NCBI GenBank assembly: GCA_016803235.1
Contig: JADCLI010000006.1
Span: forward strand, 62,001 to 126,000
Length of the DNA stretch: 64,000 nucleotides
Origin: Pimelobacter simplex
GTDB taxonomy: Bacteria > Actinomycetota > Actinomycetes > Propionibacteriales > Nocardioidaceae
Direction of reading: 5' to 3'
Position 1 is the stretch's first letter. Each line of letters starts with the position of its first letter. Below are positions 1 to 7,614 of this stretch, piece by piece. The position numbers and the translations under genes are program-made. Under the pieces are notes generated by a model. That model had not been told where the DNA came from and ran no database searches. It worked only from the letters and a program-made list of their open reading frames with translations.

Positions 1-102
1 CTCGAGGTCGAGCACCACGCAGTCGGCGCCCGAGGCGAGCGCCTTGTGCGCCCAGTCGGGCTTGTGGGCCGGGACGAACAGAACGGTCCGGTACGGGTGC
101 AC
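1..102 (-). CDS. HpcH/HpaI aldolase / citrate lyase beta-like protein (N-terminal fragment at window edge)
   Basis: Only the first 34 residues lie in the window. The N-terminus reads TVLFVPAHKPDW then ASGADCVVLDLE, which is the first beta strand and helix of the CitE/HpcH TIM-barrel family (C-C lyases acting on citramalyl-, malyl- or 3-hydroxy-3-methylglutaryl-type CoA thioesters). The GTG start at 102 follows a GAGGG ribosome site that overlaps the end of the upstream acyl-CoA ligase gene, 3 nt away, so the two are almost certainly co-transcribed. The family call rests on the conserved N-terminal strand only; the catalytic residues are outside the window. Confidence 0.7.
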   Translation of the reverse strand, partial: MHPYRTVLFVPAHKPDWAHKALASGADCVVLDLE

Positions 103-105
103 GGC

Positions 106-1773
106 TCAGCCCTCGCGGTCGTGGGTGTCGGCGGTGACGCCGAGCGCACGCAGCCGGGCCTTCTGCACCCGCTGCGACGGCGTCTTCGGGAGCTCCTCGA
201 CGAAGCGGAGGTAGCGCGGGACGGCGAAGGACGGGATCCGGCCCTCGCAGTGGGCCCACAGCTCCTCGGCGGAGGGGACCGGGGCGTCGCCGCCGGTGAT
301 GACGTAGGCCATCACCTCGTCCTCGCCGGCCTCGCTGGACGCGGGCACCGCGATGACGGCGCACTCGACGACCGCCGGATGGGCGAGGATCGAGGTCTCG
401 ATCTCGTAGGAGCTGATGTTCTCGCCGCGGCGGCGCAGCGCGTCCTTGAAGCGGTCGACGAAGTAGAACCACCCGTCCTCGTCCCGGCGCAGCGCGTCGC
501 CGGTGTGGAACCACAGGTTCCGCCAGGCCTCGACGGTCTTGTCGGGCATGTTGAAGTAGCCCATCGAGCAGATGAACGGCACCTTCGGCCGGACCACGAG
601 CTCGCCGATCTCGCCGATGGCCACGTCCTCGTCGGTCTCGGGGTCGACCAGCCGGACGTCGAACCACTCGTCGGCGGCCAGGCCGGCGGCGCCGGCGGGC
701 CGGTCCTCGCCGTACGGCGAGATGATCGGCGCGGAGGTCTCGGTCAGCCCGAAGACCTCGACGAAGGCCTCGATGCCGTAGCGCTCCCTCATCGGCGCCA
801 CGAGCGTCGCGGCGGTCGGGGCGGCGAAGACGACCCGCAACGGGTTGTCGGCGTCGTCCTCGCGCCGCTCCTGCTTCCAGATGAAGTCCATCATCACGCC
901 GATGAAGTTGGTGACCGTCACTCGGCTCTCGCGCAGCTGGTCGACCCAGCGGCTGGCGGAGAACCGGCTGCGGGTGACGAAGCGGGCGCCGGCGACCAGG
1001 GTCGGGTACGCCGCCATGAACTGCGCGTTGCCGTGGAACAGCGGCGTCACCGACATCCACGCGTCCTCGGGCGTGAGCCGCACCAGCGAGACGCATTCAT
1101 CGGCGAAGAAGTACATCTGGGCGTGCGGCATCGCGACGCCCTTGCTCGGACCGGTGGTGCCCGACGTGAAGAGCACCGAGGCCAGGTCCTGCGGGCGTAC
1201 GACGGGCAGCGCGATCGAGCCTTCGACGACCTCCGGCGCGGTGGCGGCCTCGTCGAGCTCCTCGAACGGCGCCGCCTCCCATCCGGCCCGGCGCAGCGTG
1301 TCGAGCGCCTCGTCACGGGAGCCGGTGTCGACGACCCAGAACTTGCGGATCGACTTGGCGGCCTCCGCGACGGCGACGAAGCGGGCGGCGTACACGTCGT
1401 CGATGACGGCGAGCGTGGCCTCGACGGTGCTCACCTGGTGGGCCAGGAAGTCCCGCTCGTAGGCGGTGTTGATGGGCACCTCGACCAGGCCGGCGACCGC
1501 CGTACCGACCCAGGTGCGAACGAAGGCCGACGAGTTCTGGGCCACCAGGACAACCCGGTCGCCCGGCTCGGCGCCGGCGGCGAGGAAGCTGCGCCCGACC
1601 CGCTCGGCAGCGGCGAGCGTCTCGGCGAAGGTCCAGGTGCGGCCCTCCTCGGGGCAGTCCAGCCAAACCGCGTCGGGGCGCTCGGCGGCGTGGTGCCGCA
1701 TCACGGTGGGCAGGGCCCACTGCGTGCGGTCGGCGAAGGTGGGCCGCAGGTCGCGGTAGTGACGGAGGCTCAC
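106..1773 (-). CDS. acyl-CoA synthetase (AMP-forming, ANL superfamily)
   Basis: A 555-residue ligase that would activate a carboxylic acid to its CoA thioester via an acyl-adenylate. The adenylation P-loop FTSGTTGPSKG is near residues 202-212, followed by the FHTGD motif and the RRGENISSYEIE hinge region that leads into the C-terminal domain. The length is normal for the family. The GTG start at 1773 overlaps the stop of the crotonase gene in a GTGA quartet, which fixes the start and implies translational coupling. The N-terminal lid resembles crotonobetaine/carnitine-CoA ligase-like enzymes. The substrate cannot be read from sequence; neighbours suggest a cyclic or branched acid. Confidence 0.9.
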   Translation of the reverse strand: MSLRHYRDLRPTFADRTQWALPTVMRHHAAERPDAVWLDCPEEGRTWTFAETLAAAERVGRSFLAAGAEPGDRVVLVAQNSSAFVRTWVGTAVAGLVEVPINTAYERDFLAHQVSTVEATLAVIDDVYAARFVAVAEAAKSIRKFWVVDTGSRDEALDTLRRAGWEAAPFEELDEAATAPEVVEGSIALPVVRPQDLASVLFTSGTTGPSKGVAMPHAQMYFFADECVSLVRLTPEDAWMSVTPLFHGNAQFMAAYPTLVAGARFVTRSRFSASRWVDQLRESRVTVTNFIGVMMDFIWKQERREDDADNPLRVVFAAPTAATLVAPMRERYGIEAFVEVFGLTETSAPIISPYGEDRPAGAAGLAADEWFDVRLVDPETDEDVAIGEIGELVVRPKVPFICSMGYFNMPDKTVEAWRNLWFHTGDALRRDEDGWFYFVDRFKDALRRRGENISSYEIETSILAHPAVVECAVIAVPASSEAGEDEVMAYVITGGDAPVPSAEELWAHCEGRIPSFAVPRYLRFVEELPKTPSQRVQKARLRALGVTADTHDREG

Positions 1774-2573
1774 TGGTCGTCGTCCTTCTCGGTCGGCTTC
1801 TGCTGGGCGCGCCGGGCGGCGCGGAAGTCGGGCTTGCGCTTGTCGAGGAAGGCGTTGGCGCCCTCGATCATGTCCTCGCTGCCGATGGCCTGGATGAGCA
1901 TGCCGAGACCGGAGCTCATGTTGTCCTTCGACTGGTTCCACCACTGGTTGGAGCTGATCTTGGCGATCTCCAGGTAGCGCGGGCTGAGCCGGTCGATCTC
2001 GGCGAGCCAGCGCTCGACGGCCTCGACCAGGCCGTCGTCGGGCACCACCTCGTTGACCAGGCCCATGGCGAGCGCCTGCTGCGCGGAGTAGCGGCGGCAC
2101 AGCATCGCCATCTCCTTGGCGCGCTTCTCGCCGATCTGGATCGCCATCAGGTTGGTCGCGCCGAGCACCGGCGCGGACCCGACCCGCGGGCCGGTCTGGC
2201 CGAATGTCGAGCGCTCGGTCGCGATCGCGAAGTCACAGGCGACGACGAGCTCGTTGCCGCCGCCGGCGGCGGGGCCGTCGACCGCGGCGATCACCGGGCG
2301 GGGACAGGCGCGGATCGCGTCGACGAGGCGCAGCGAGCCGGTGAACAGCGAGCGCAGCTGCTCGGGGTCCGGCTCGCCGAGCTGGTCGAGCGCACCGCCG
2401 GCACAGAAGGCGCCGCCCGCGCCGGTGAGCACCACGGCGTCGTACGACGCGGCGTCCTCGAACGCGGCGATCATCGTGCGCGCCATCTCGAGGTCGTAGG
2501 CGTTGAGTCGCTCGGGCCGGTTGATGGTCACCCACCGGACCGATCCCCTGGTCTCGACGTCGATCGCGGACAC
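1770..2573 (-). CDS. enoyl-CoA hydratase/isomerase family protein, MenB/BadI-like
   Basis: A 267-residue crotonase. The oxyanion loops are AFCAGGAL and AAGGGNEL. The stretch FGQTGPRVGS followed by KRAKEMAMLCRRY and ALAMGLVNEVVP is characteristic of the MenB (naphthoate synthase) and BadI (2-ketocyclohexanecarboxyl-CoA hydrolase) branch rather than plain hydratases, so ring opening or ring closure of a beta-keto CoA ester is plausible (inference). The start is the GTG at 2573, preceded by GAGAGGAA; the longer reading upstream has no ribosome site. It is the first gene of a leftward unit with the acyl-CoA ligase and the CitE-like lyase, and diverges from the alcohol dehydrogenase. Confidence 0.85.
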   Translation of the reverse strand: MSAIDVETRGSVRWVTINRPERLNAYDLEMARTMIAAFEDAASYDAVVLTGAGGAFCAGGALDQLGEPDPEQLRSLFTGSLRLVDAIRACPRPVIAAVDGPAAGGGNELVVACDFAIATERSTFGQTGPRVGSAPVLGATNLMAIQIGEKRAKEMAMLCRRYSAQQALAMGLVNEVVPDDGLVEAVERWLAEIDRLSPRYLEIAKISSNQWWNQSKDNMSSGLGMLIQAIGSEDMIEGANAFLDKRKPDFRAARRAQQKPTEKDDDQ

Positions 2574-2620
2574 GCGGCTTCCTCTCGCTCGCCCATGCCG
2601 GACCCTCACCGGAGCCCAAA

Positions 2621-2644
2621 TCCATGGTTTTGATGATCAGCAAT
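2621..2644. promoter_or_regulatory. candidate operator between crotonase and alcohol dehydrogenase
   Basis: An AT-rich island in the 124-bp divergent intergenic region. On the minus strand it reads ATTGCTGATCATCAAAACC. The first nine bases are identical to the island at 21532 (ATTGCTGATAATGAAAC), with 14 of 16 positions shared. Two unrelated divergent promoters of the same catabolic region sharing this word suggests a common transcription factor, but binding is inference. Confidence 0.35.
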
Positions 2645-2697
2645 CTACGGTAGCGTCGGTCACCCAGGCAAGCCCCGTCGTGAAGAGGAGAACCCCC

Positions 2698-3777
2698 GTG
2701 GTGAAGGCCGCCGTGCTCCACCAGTTCGACCAGCCCGTGGTGCTCGAGGACGTCCACGTCGACGCCCCCGCGCCCGCCGAGGTGCGCATCCGCACGGCCG
2801 CGACCGGCATCTGCCACTCCGACCGCCACGGCCAGACCGGCGGCAACCCGGCCCTCGGCCTGCCCGCCGTGCTCGGCCACGAGGCCGCGGGCGTCGTCGT
2901 CGAGGTCGGGAGCAACGTGCGCGGGCTGGCGGTGGGCGACCACGTCGTCGTCGCCCCCGCCGGCTCCTGCGGCACCTGCTCGTGGTGCAGCCGCGGCCTC
3001 CCCCAGCACTGCACCGACCTGGCCCGCACCCGCGCCGACGGCACGCCGCGGCTCACCCTCGACGGGCGGCCGGTCGCGCAGTTCGTCGGGATCGGCAGCT
3101 TCGCGGAGGAGATGCTCGTCCAGGCCTCGAGCGTGGCGAAGGTCCCCGCGACCATGCCGCTCGACAAGGCCGCGCTGCTCGGCTGCGCGGTGATCACCGG
3201 CCTGGGCGCCGTACGACACAGCGCCGCCGTCCGGGTCGGCGACACGGTAGCCGTCATCGGCTGCGGCGGTGTCGGCCTGAGCGCCGTCCAGGGCGCCGTC
3301 CTCGCGGGCGCGTCGCGGATCGTCGCGATCGACCGGATGCCCGAGAAGCTCGACCTGGCTCGCCGTTTCGGCGCCACCGACGTGGTCGACGCGAGCGCGG
3401 TCGACCCGGTCGCCGCCGTCCTCGACCTGACCGGCGGCGTCGACCATGCCCTGGAGATGGTCGGCCTGCCGGCCACGATCACTCAGGCCTTCGCCATGCT
3501 CGGGACGAGGGGTACGGCGACCGTCGTCGGCCTGGCCCGGCCCGGCGACACGATCACCATCCCCGCCACCGACCTGCTCGCCGAGAAGCGGCTCCAGGGC
3601 TCGCGCCTCGGCGGCACCCGCCTGCGAGTGGACATCCCCCTCTACGCCGAGATGTACCTCTCCGGCCGCCTCGACCTCGACGCCCTGCAGGGTGCCACCG
3701 CCTCCCTCGACGGTCTCGCCGACGCCCTGGGCGGGATCGACGGCGCCACCGCGGCGCGGACGATCGTCAGCTTCTGA
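2698..3777 (+). CDS. zinc-dependent alcohol dehydrogenase (MDR family)
   Basis: A 359-residue medium-chain dehydrogenase. The catalytic zinc site is in GICHSD and GHEAAG; the structural zinc lobe is CGTCSWCSRGLPQHC; the NAD(P)-binding turn is GCGGVG. It would oxidise a primary or secondary alcohol (or reduce an aldehyde) of the pathway intermediate. The GTG at 2698 is 7 nt after GAGGAG; a second GTG at 2701 is an alternative. It runs rightward, diverging from the crotonase operon, and its 3' end overlaps the converging DUF35 gene by 11 nt. Confidence 0.9.
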   Translation: MVKAAVLHQFDQPVVLEDVHVDAPAPAEVRIRTAATGICHSDRHGQTGGNPALGLPAVLGHEAAGVVVEVGSNVRGLAVGDHVVVAPAGSCGTCSWCSRGLPQHCTDLARTRADGTPRLTLDGRPVAQFVGIGSFAEEMLVQASSVAKVPATMPLDKAALLGCAVITGLGAVRHSAAVRVGDTVAVIGCGGVGLSAVQGAVLAGASRIVAIDRMPEKLDLARRFGATDVVDASAVDPVAAVLDLTGGVDHALEMVGLPATITQAFAMLGTRGTATVVGLARPGDTITIPATDLLAEKRLQGSRLGGTRLRVDIPLYAEMYLSGRLDLDALQGATASLDGLADALGGIDGATAARTIVSF

Positions 3778-4165
3778 GGACGCCCACAGGCAGATGCTCG
3801 CTGCCCTCCGGCTGCACGAACGCCACCTCGACCGGTGCGCCGACGCGGAGCAGAGCGACGTCGGCGTCGGGGAGCAGGAGCGTGAGCCAGGGCCCCTCCT
3901 CTGTCTCGACGACGCCGATGACCGCGTCGGCGGCGGGCCGGTCGTCGACCGGGCGGCCGGGCTTGACGGTCCACGAGACCAGTGCGCCCCGGCCGGACGC
4001 CTCGCGCCACTCGAGGTCGTCGGCCTGGGTGAGCGAGCAGAACCGGGCGGCGGGCTCGGACCACTCGCCGCTGCTGAGCGAGTAGCGCAGCAGCAGCCGG
4101 CCCTCCGCCAAGGCCTCGAAGAAGGGGGCGGAGAAGTCGTCGCGTACGACGGGAGCCAGGGACAT
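3767..4165 (-). CDS. DUF35 OB-fold protein (partner of Ltp-type thiolase)
   Basis: A 132-residue DUF35/OB-fold acyl-CoA-associated protein. In steroid side-chain degradation such proteins form a complex with Ltp-type thiolase-fold aldolases; here it directly follows that gene, so the same partnership is likely. The usual N-terminal zinc ribbon (two CxxC pairs) is not intact: only one Cys remains around residues 25-45. ATG at 4165 is chosen because GAGGTGA sits 8 nt upstream; a GTG at 4174 that overlaps the upstream stop (GTGA) is an alternative. It is the last gene of the long leftward operon. Confidence 0.8.
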   Translation of the reverse strand: MSLAPVVRDDFSAPFFEALAEGRLLLRYSLSSGEWSEPAARFCSLTQADDLEWREASGRGALVSWTVKPGRPVDDRPAADAVIGVVETEEGPWLTLLLPDADVALLRVGAPVEVAFVQPEGSEHLPVGVLRS

Positions 4166-4170
4166 GGCGC

Positions 4171-5331
4171 TCACCTCGTCTTCCGGTGGGGGCTGAGGAT
4201 CAGGGTGGAGTGGAAGTCGAGGACGCCGCCGTTGCCGCTGACCATGACGAGGTCGTGGTCGGGCACCTGACGCTCGCCGCCCTGGCCGCGGGCCTGGATG
4301 ACCGCCTCGGAGAGAGGGGTCATGCCCCACATGTAGTACGACGACAGCTCGCCGCCGCCGGTGTTCGTGGGGTGCGAGCCACCGGGCGCGATGGCGCCGC
4401 TGGCGACGAACTCGCCGCCCTCCCCCTTCGCGCAGAACCCGTAGTCCTCGAGGGTCACCAGGGTCGTGTACGTGAAGCAGTCGTAGAGCTCGCGCACGCC
4501 GATCTCGTCGACGCCCACCCCGGCCATCTTCAGCGCGTCGGCGCCGGACTGCGCGGCGCCGGTGACCAGGCCGAACTCGCTGCCGCGGCGGTTGACGTAG
4601 CCCGGGTGCCCCTGGCCCCAGCCCCACACATGCACGGGCGGCTGCTTCAGGGTCGCGGCGCGCTCGGCGCTGGTGACGATGATCGCGACCGCCCCGTTGC
4701 TCACCAGGCAGCAGTCGAGCAGGCGCAGCGGGTCCGCGATCATCCGCGAGGACTGGTGGTCCTCGAGCGTGATCGGCTCGCGCATCTGCGCGGCGGGGTT
4801 CATCGCCGCCCACTGCCGGGCGGCCACGGCGACGGCGCCGAGCTGCTCGCTCGTGGTGCCGTAGGCCTCCATGTGCCGGCGGGCCGCGACGGCGTACCGC
4901 TCCGGCGCGGCCTTGAGCCCGGCCGCGAACGGCAGCGAGCCGACGCCCTCCATCGCCCGCGCCTGTCCCGGGTACGACGCACCCGCGCGCTTTCCCTCCT
5001 TGAGCGGGGCGTCGGCGTAGACACAGGCGACGACGTCGGCCATGCCGGCCTCGATCGCGAGAGCGGCGTACTGCACCATCTGGCCGGCCGAGGAACCGAA
5101 GCCCTGGATCGTCGCCAACAGCCGGGTGTTGCGCATCTGCAGGGTCGACTGCAGCCGCAGGTCGGTGTCGTTCTTGACGCCCGGGTTGACGTAGAGGCCG
5201 TCGATGTCGGCCAGGCCGAGCCCGGCGTCTGCAGCGGCGCGGCCGATCGCCTCGACGGCGAAGTCGGTGGCTGTGCGTCCGAAGACCTTGCCCATCTCGG
5301 TCATGCCGAGTCCGACGATGGCGGCGCTCAC
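4171..5331 (-). CDS. thiolase-fold lipid-transfer protein (Ltp/SCP-x type)
   Basis: A 386-residue thiolase-superfamily protein. It has the N-terminal strand AAIVGLGMTEMG and the C-terminal GGSHPTNTGGGELS and SGNGG signatures typical of the Ltp/SCP-x branch. The normal thiolase nucleophile position (near QGFGSSAGQ) has no Cys, as in Ltp2-like retro-aldolases that cleave beta-hydroxyacyl-CoA, so a lyase role with the DUF35 protein is more likely than thiolysis (inference). The GTG at 5331 overlaps the stop of the MaoC gene as GTGA. The preceding hydratase pair would generate its hydroxyacyl substrate. Confidence 0.85.
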   Translation of the reverse strand: MSAAIVGLGMTEMGKVFGRTATDFAVEAIGRAAADAGLGLADIDGLYVNPGVKNDTDLRLQSTLQMRNTRLLATIQGFGSSAGQMVQYAALAIEAGMADVVACVYADAPLKEGKRAGASYPGQARAMEGVGSLPFAAGLKAAPERYAVAARRHMEAYGTTSEQLGAVAVAARQWAAMNPAAQMREPITLEDHQSSRMIADPLRLLDCCLVSNGAVAIIVTSAERAATLKQPPVHVWGWGQGHPGYVNRRGSEFGLVTGAAQSGADALKMAGVGVDEIGVRELYDCFTYTTLVTLEDYGFCAKGEGGEFVASGAIAPGGSHPTNTGGGELSSYYMWGMTPLSEAVIQARGQGGERQVPDHDLVMVSGNGGVLDFHSTLILSPHRKTR

Positions 5332-5795
5332 GCGCTCTCCTCCTGGGTGGTGGTGCGGCGCGGCAGCTCGACCTCGACGCTGCCGGGGCCGACGCTGACG
5401 CCCGAGCGGTTCTCGCAGCGGATGGCGATCTCGACTACGCCGACCGGTCCGTCGACGCGGGTGGCGCTCACCTCGGCGAGGACTCGCAGGGTGTCGCCGA
5501 CGTGGTTGAAGGATCGCATCCGGAAGCCACGGATCGCCCGGATCCGCCCTGTCAGGCCGACCCAGTCGCGGACGCTGCGCTCCCACGAGCTCATCAGGAA
5601 GGAGGTGTTGGCGTACATCTCCTCGGCGCCGGTGGCGCGGGCGTATTCCGAGTTGTGGTGGATCGAGTTGAAGTCGCGGTTGCTGCCGGCGGCCATGACG
5701 AGCCGGTAGACGGTGAGCGGGAGCGCCACCTCGGGGAGCTGCTCGCCGACGACGACGTCCTCGAACCAGCGGCCGTCGAGGGTCGGGGCGGTCAC
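5328..5795 (-). CDS. MaoC-like hot-dog dehydratase, catalytic subunit
   Basis: A 155-residue hot-dog protein. The hydratase-2 dyad is visible as D41 and H46 in SNRDFNSIH. It is short for a complete enzyme and lies right after a second, longer hot-dog gene, the arrangement seen for two-subunit enoyl-CoA hydratases of steroid side-chain degradation (ChsH1/ChsH2 type). It should therefore hydrate an alpha,beta-unsaturated acyl-CoA as a heteromer. The GTG start at 5795 is in a GTGA overlap with the upstream stop. Confidence 0.85.
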   Translation of the reverse strand: MTAPTLDGRWFEDVVVGEQLPEVALPLTVYRLVMAAGSNRDFNSIHHNSEYARATGAEEMYANTSFLMSSWERSVRDWVGLTGRIRAIRGFRMRSFNHVGDTLRVLAEVSATRVDGPVGVVEIAIRCENRSGVSVGPGSVEVELPRRTTTQEESA

Positions 5796-6385
5796 GACGC
5801 GTCCTCCTTCGTGGCGTGCGGGACGTAGGCGTAGGTGCCGATCCGGATCCGGCCGACCACCTCGAGCTCGCTGGTGACGATCTCGCTCTCCCACGTCATG
5901 AAGGCGCCACGGCCGACGCCGGTCTCCTTCGGGGTGCAGGCCACGAGCCGCTTCCCGCGGCGGCCGATCCGCTCGCCGGCGACCACGTCGCGCAGGAAGT
6001 CGACCTCGATGTCGGTGCCGAAGAAGCCGGTGGTGCGCGGGCCGAGCGTCATGTCGGCGTTGTTGATCGCGCTGTGCACGGGCTGCGCGTCGCGCTCGGC
6101 GCTGTCGAAGAGGACCTGGCCGGGTGTCCACGCGGCCGGGATGGTCCAGGCGATGACGCCCGTGGCAGGCATGGTCACGTCGGCGTACCCGGCCGCGCGG
6201 GCGACCTCCGGGTCGGTGTGCAGCGCGCAGTCGAGCTCGAGTGGCTCGAGGTAGCGGCGGATGCCGCCCCGCTCGACGGCGTCGCCGCCCCACGTGATCG
6301 AGCCTTCGGCGAAGTCGCGGCCGATCGCGTCGACCACCTCCTGCCAGTCGGTCTTCCAGTCCGCGGTGTCCACGGCGGCGGTCAT
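5792..6385 (-). CDS. MaoC-like/FAS1 dehydratase-region protein, non-catalytic partner subunit
   Basis: A 197-residue protein with the N-terminal MaoC-like (FAS1 dehydratase region) pattern: RRYLEPLELDCALHTDPEVA and the central strand ADMTLGPRTTGFFGTDIEVDFL. No Asp-x4-His dyad is seen, so it probably shapes the substrate pocket for the catalytic subunit encoded next. The ATG at 6385 overlaps the CoA-transferase stop as ATGA. In ChsH2-type proteins this domain is fused to DUF35; here the DUF35 protein is separate and encoded two genes downstream. Confidence 0.8.
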   Translation of the reverse strand: MTAAVDTADWKTDWQEVVDAIGRDFAEGSITWGGDAVERGGIRRYLEPLELDCALHTDPEVARAAGYADVTMPATGVIAWTIPAAWTPGQVLFDSAERDAQPVHSAINNADMTLGPRTTGFFGTDIEVDFLRDVVAGERIGRRGKRLVACTPKETGVGRGAFMTWESEIVTSELEVVGRIRIGTYAYVPHATKEDAS

Positions 6386-7614
6386 CGCAGGGTCTCTCCT
6401 TCGGTGAGTACGGCGATCCGGTCGGCGTCGTAGCCGAGGATCCGGCTGAGGACCTCGTGGTTGTGCTGGCCCAGGGCGGGCGCGGCAGCGCGGGGCCGGC
6501 CCGGCGTCCCGGACAGCTGGTAGCGCGGTCCCTCGACCCAGGTGGTGCCGTGCCGCGGGTGCGGCAGCTCCACGAGGTGGTGACGGTGGGCGAGTTGGGC
6601 GTCGGCCGGGTAGTCGTCGCTGGTCACCGCGAGGTGCGCGGGGACGCCGGCGCCCTGGAGGACCCGCTCGACATCCTCGGCCCGCCGGCCCGCGGTCCAG
6701 TCGGCCACGGCGGTCTCGAGCTCGTCGGCGGCGGCGCGGCGTCCCTCGGCGGTCTCGAGGTCGGCGCGGTCGGCCAGGTCCGGGCGGCTCATCGCCCGCG
6801 CCAGGGCCCGCCATTCGGCGACGTCGCGCACGGCCACCGCGACGAAGCGGTCCGCGCCGTCCTCGCTGCGGCAGGGGAAGACGCCGTGCGGGGCGAGCTG
6901 CTCGTCGCGGTTCCCGTGGCGCTCGGCGACGGTGCCGTCGTACCCGAAGTGGGCGACCTGGGGCGAGAGGAAGAAGATCCCGGCCTCGACCTGGGCGACG
7001 TCGATGTAGGCGCCCTCGCCGGTCCGGCGCCGGTGCTCCAGCGCCGCGAGCAGCGTGACCAGCGCGAGGCGGGGGCCGACGTAGTCGGTGTAGGGACCGA
7101 ATGTGCCCATCGGCAGCCGGTCGGCGTAGCCGGTCAGGTGCTGGAAGCCGCTCAGCGACGACCCGACGTTGCCGAAGCCGGCGAGCGTCGACCACGGTCC
7201 GTCCTGACCGGCGATCGAGGTGCTGAGCATGACCAGGTCGGGCTTGTCGGCCCGCAGCGTGTCGTAGTCGAGCCCCCACCGGGCGAGCTGGCCGGGCGAG
7301 AAGGACTCGACGACGACGTCGGCCCAGGCCACCAGGTCGCGCACGACCTGCTGTCCCTCGGCGGACTTCAGGTCGAGGGTGAGGCCGAGCTTCCCCGCGT
7401 TGCAGTTGCCGAAGAGCGCCGAGCCCTCCTTGTCCTGGACGCCGCCGTGGAAGGGCTGCATCAGCCGTGCGGTCTCGACCCGCACGCTCGACTCGACCCG
7501 CACGACCTGGGCGCCGAAGTCGGCGAGGGTGCGGCCGATCAGGGGGCCGGCCACGACCCAGGAGAGGTCGAGGACCTTCAGTCCGGCGAGCGCGTCGCCC
7601 TGGTGGTCGTTCAC
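6382..7614 (-). CDS. family III CoA-transferase (CaiB/BaiF), subunit 1
   Basis: A 410-residue CaiB/BaiF-fold protein: opening strand LKVLDLSWVVAGP, then NAGKLGLTLDL and TGEGAYIDVAQ, where D205 is the conserved Asp that forms the acyl anhydride in this family. It moves CoA between acids. It is followed and preceded by four-base overlaps. An adjacent second family III gene suggests a two-gene enzyme like the succinyl-CoA:benzylsuccinate CoA-transferase pair (inference). GTG 7614 (GTGA overlap) is chosen; an ATG at 7629 has AAGGA directly against it, which is too close. Confidence 0.88.
   Translation of the reverse strand: MNDHQGDALAGLKVLDLSWVVAGPLIGRTLADFGAQVVRVESSVRVETARLMQPFHGGVQDKEGSALFGNCNAGKLGLTLDLKSAEGQQVVRDLVAWADVVVESFSPGQLARWGLDYDTLRADKPDLVMLSTSIAGQDGPWSTLAGFGNVGSSLSGFQHLTGYADRLPMGTFGPYTDYVGPRLALVTLLAALEHRRRTGEGAYIDVAQVEAGIFFLSPQVAHFGYDGTVAERHGNRDEQLAPHGVFPCRSEDGADRFVAVAVRDVAEWRALARAMSRPDLADRADLETAEGRRAAADELETAVADWTAGRRAEDVERVLQGAGVPAHLAVTSDDYPADAQLAHRHHLVELPHPRHGTTWVEGPRYQLSGTPGRPRAAAPALGQHNHEVLSRILGYDADRIAVLTEGETLR

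Noticed and set aside
46..1977. Very long open frame on the plus strand opposite the acyl-CoA ligase and crotonase (643 codons)
   Set aside because: It is the antisense shadow of GC-rich codons: composition is Arg/Gly/Asp/Val-rich without recognisable motifs, while the minus strand gives two complete, conserved enzymes.
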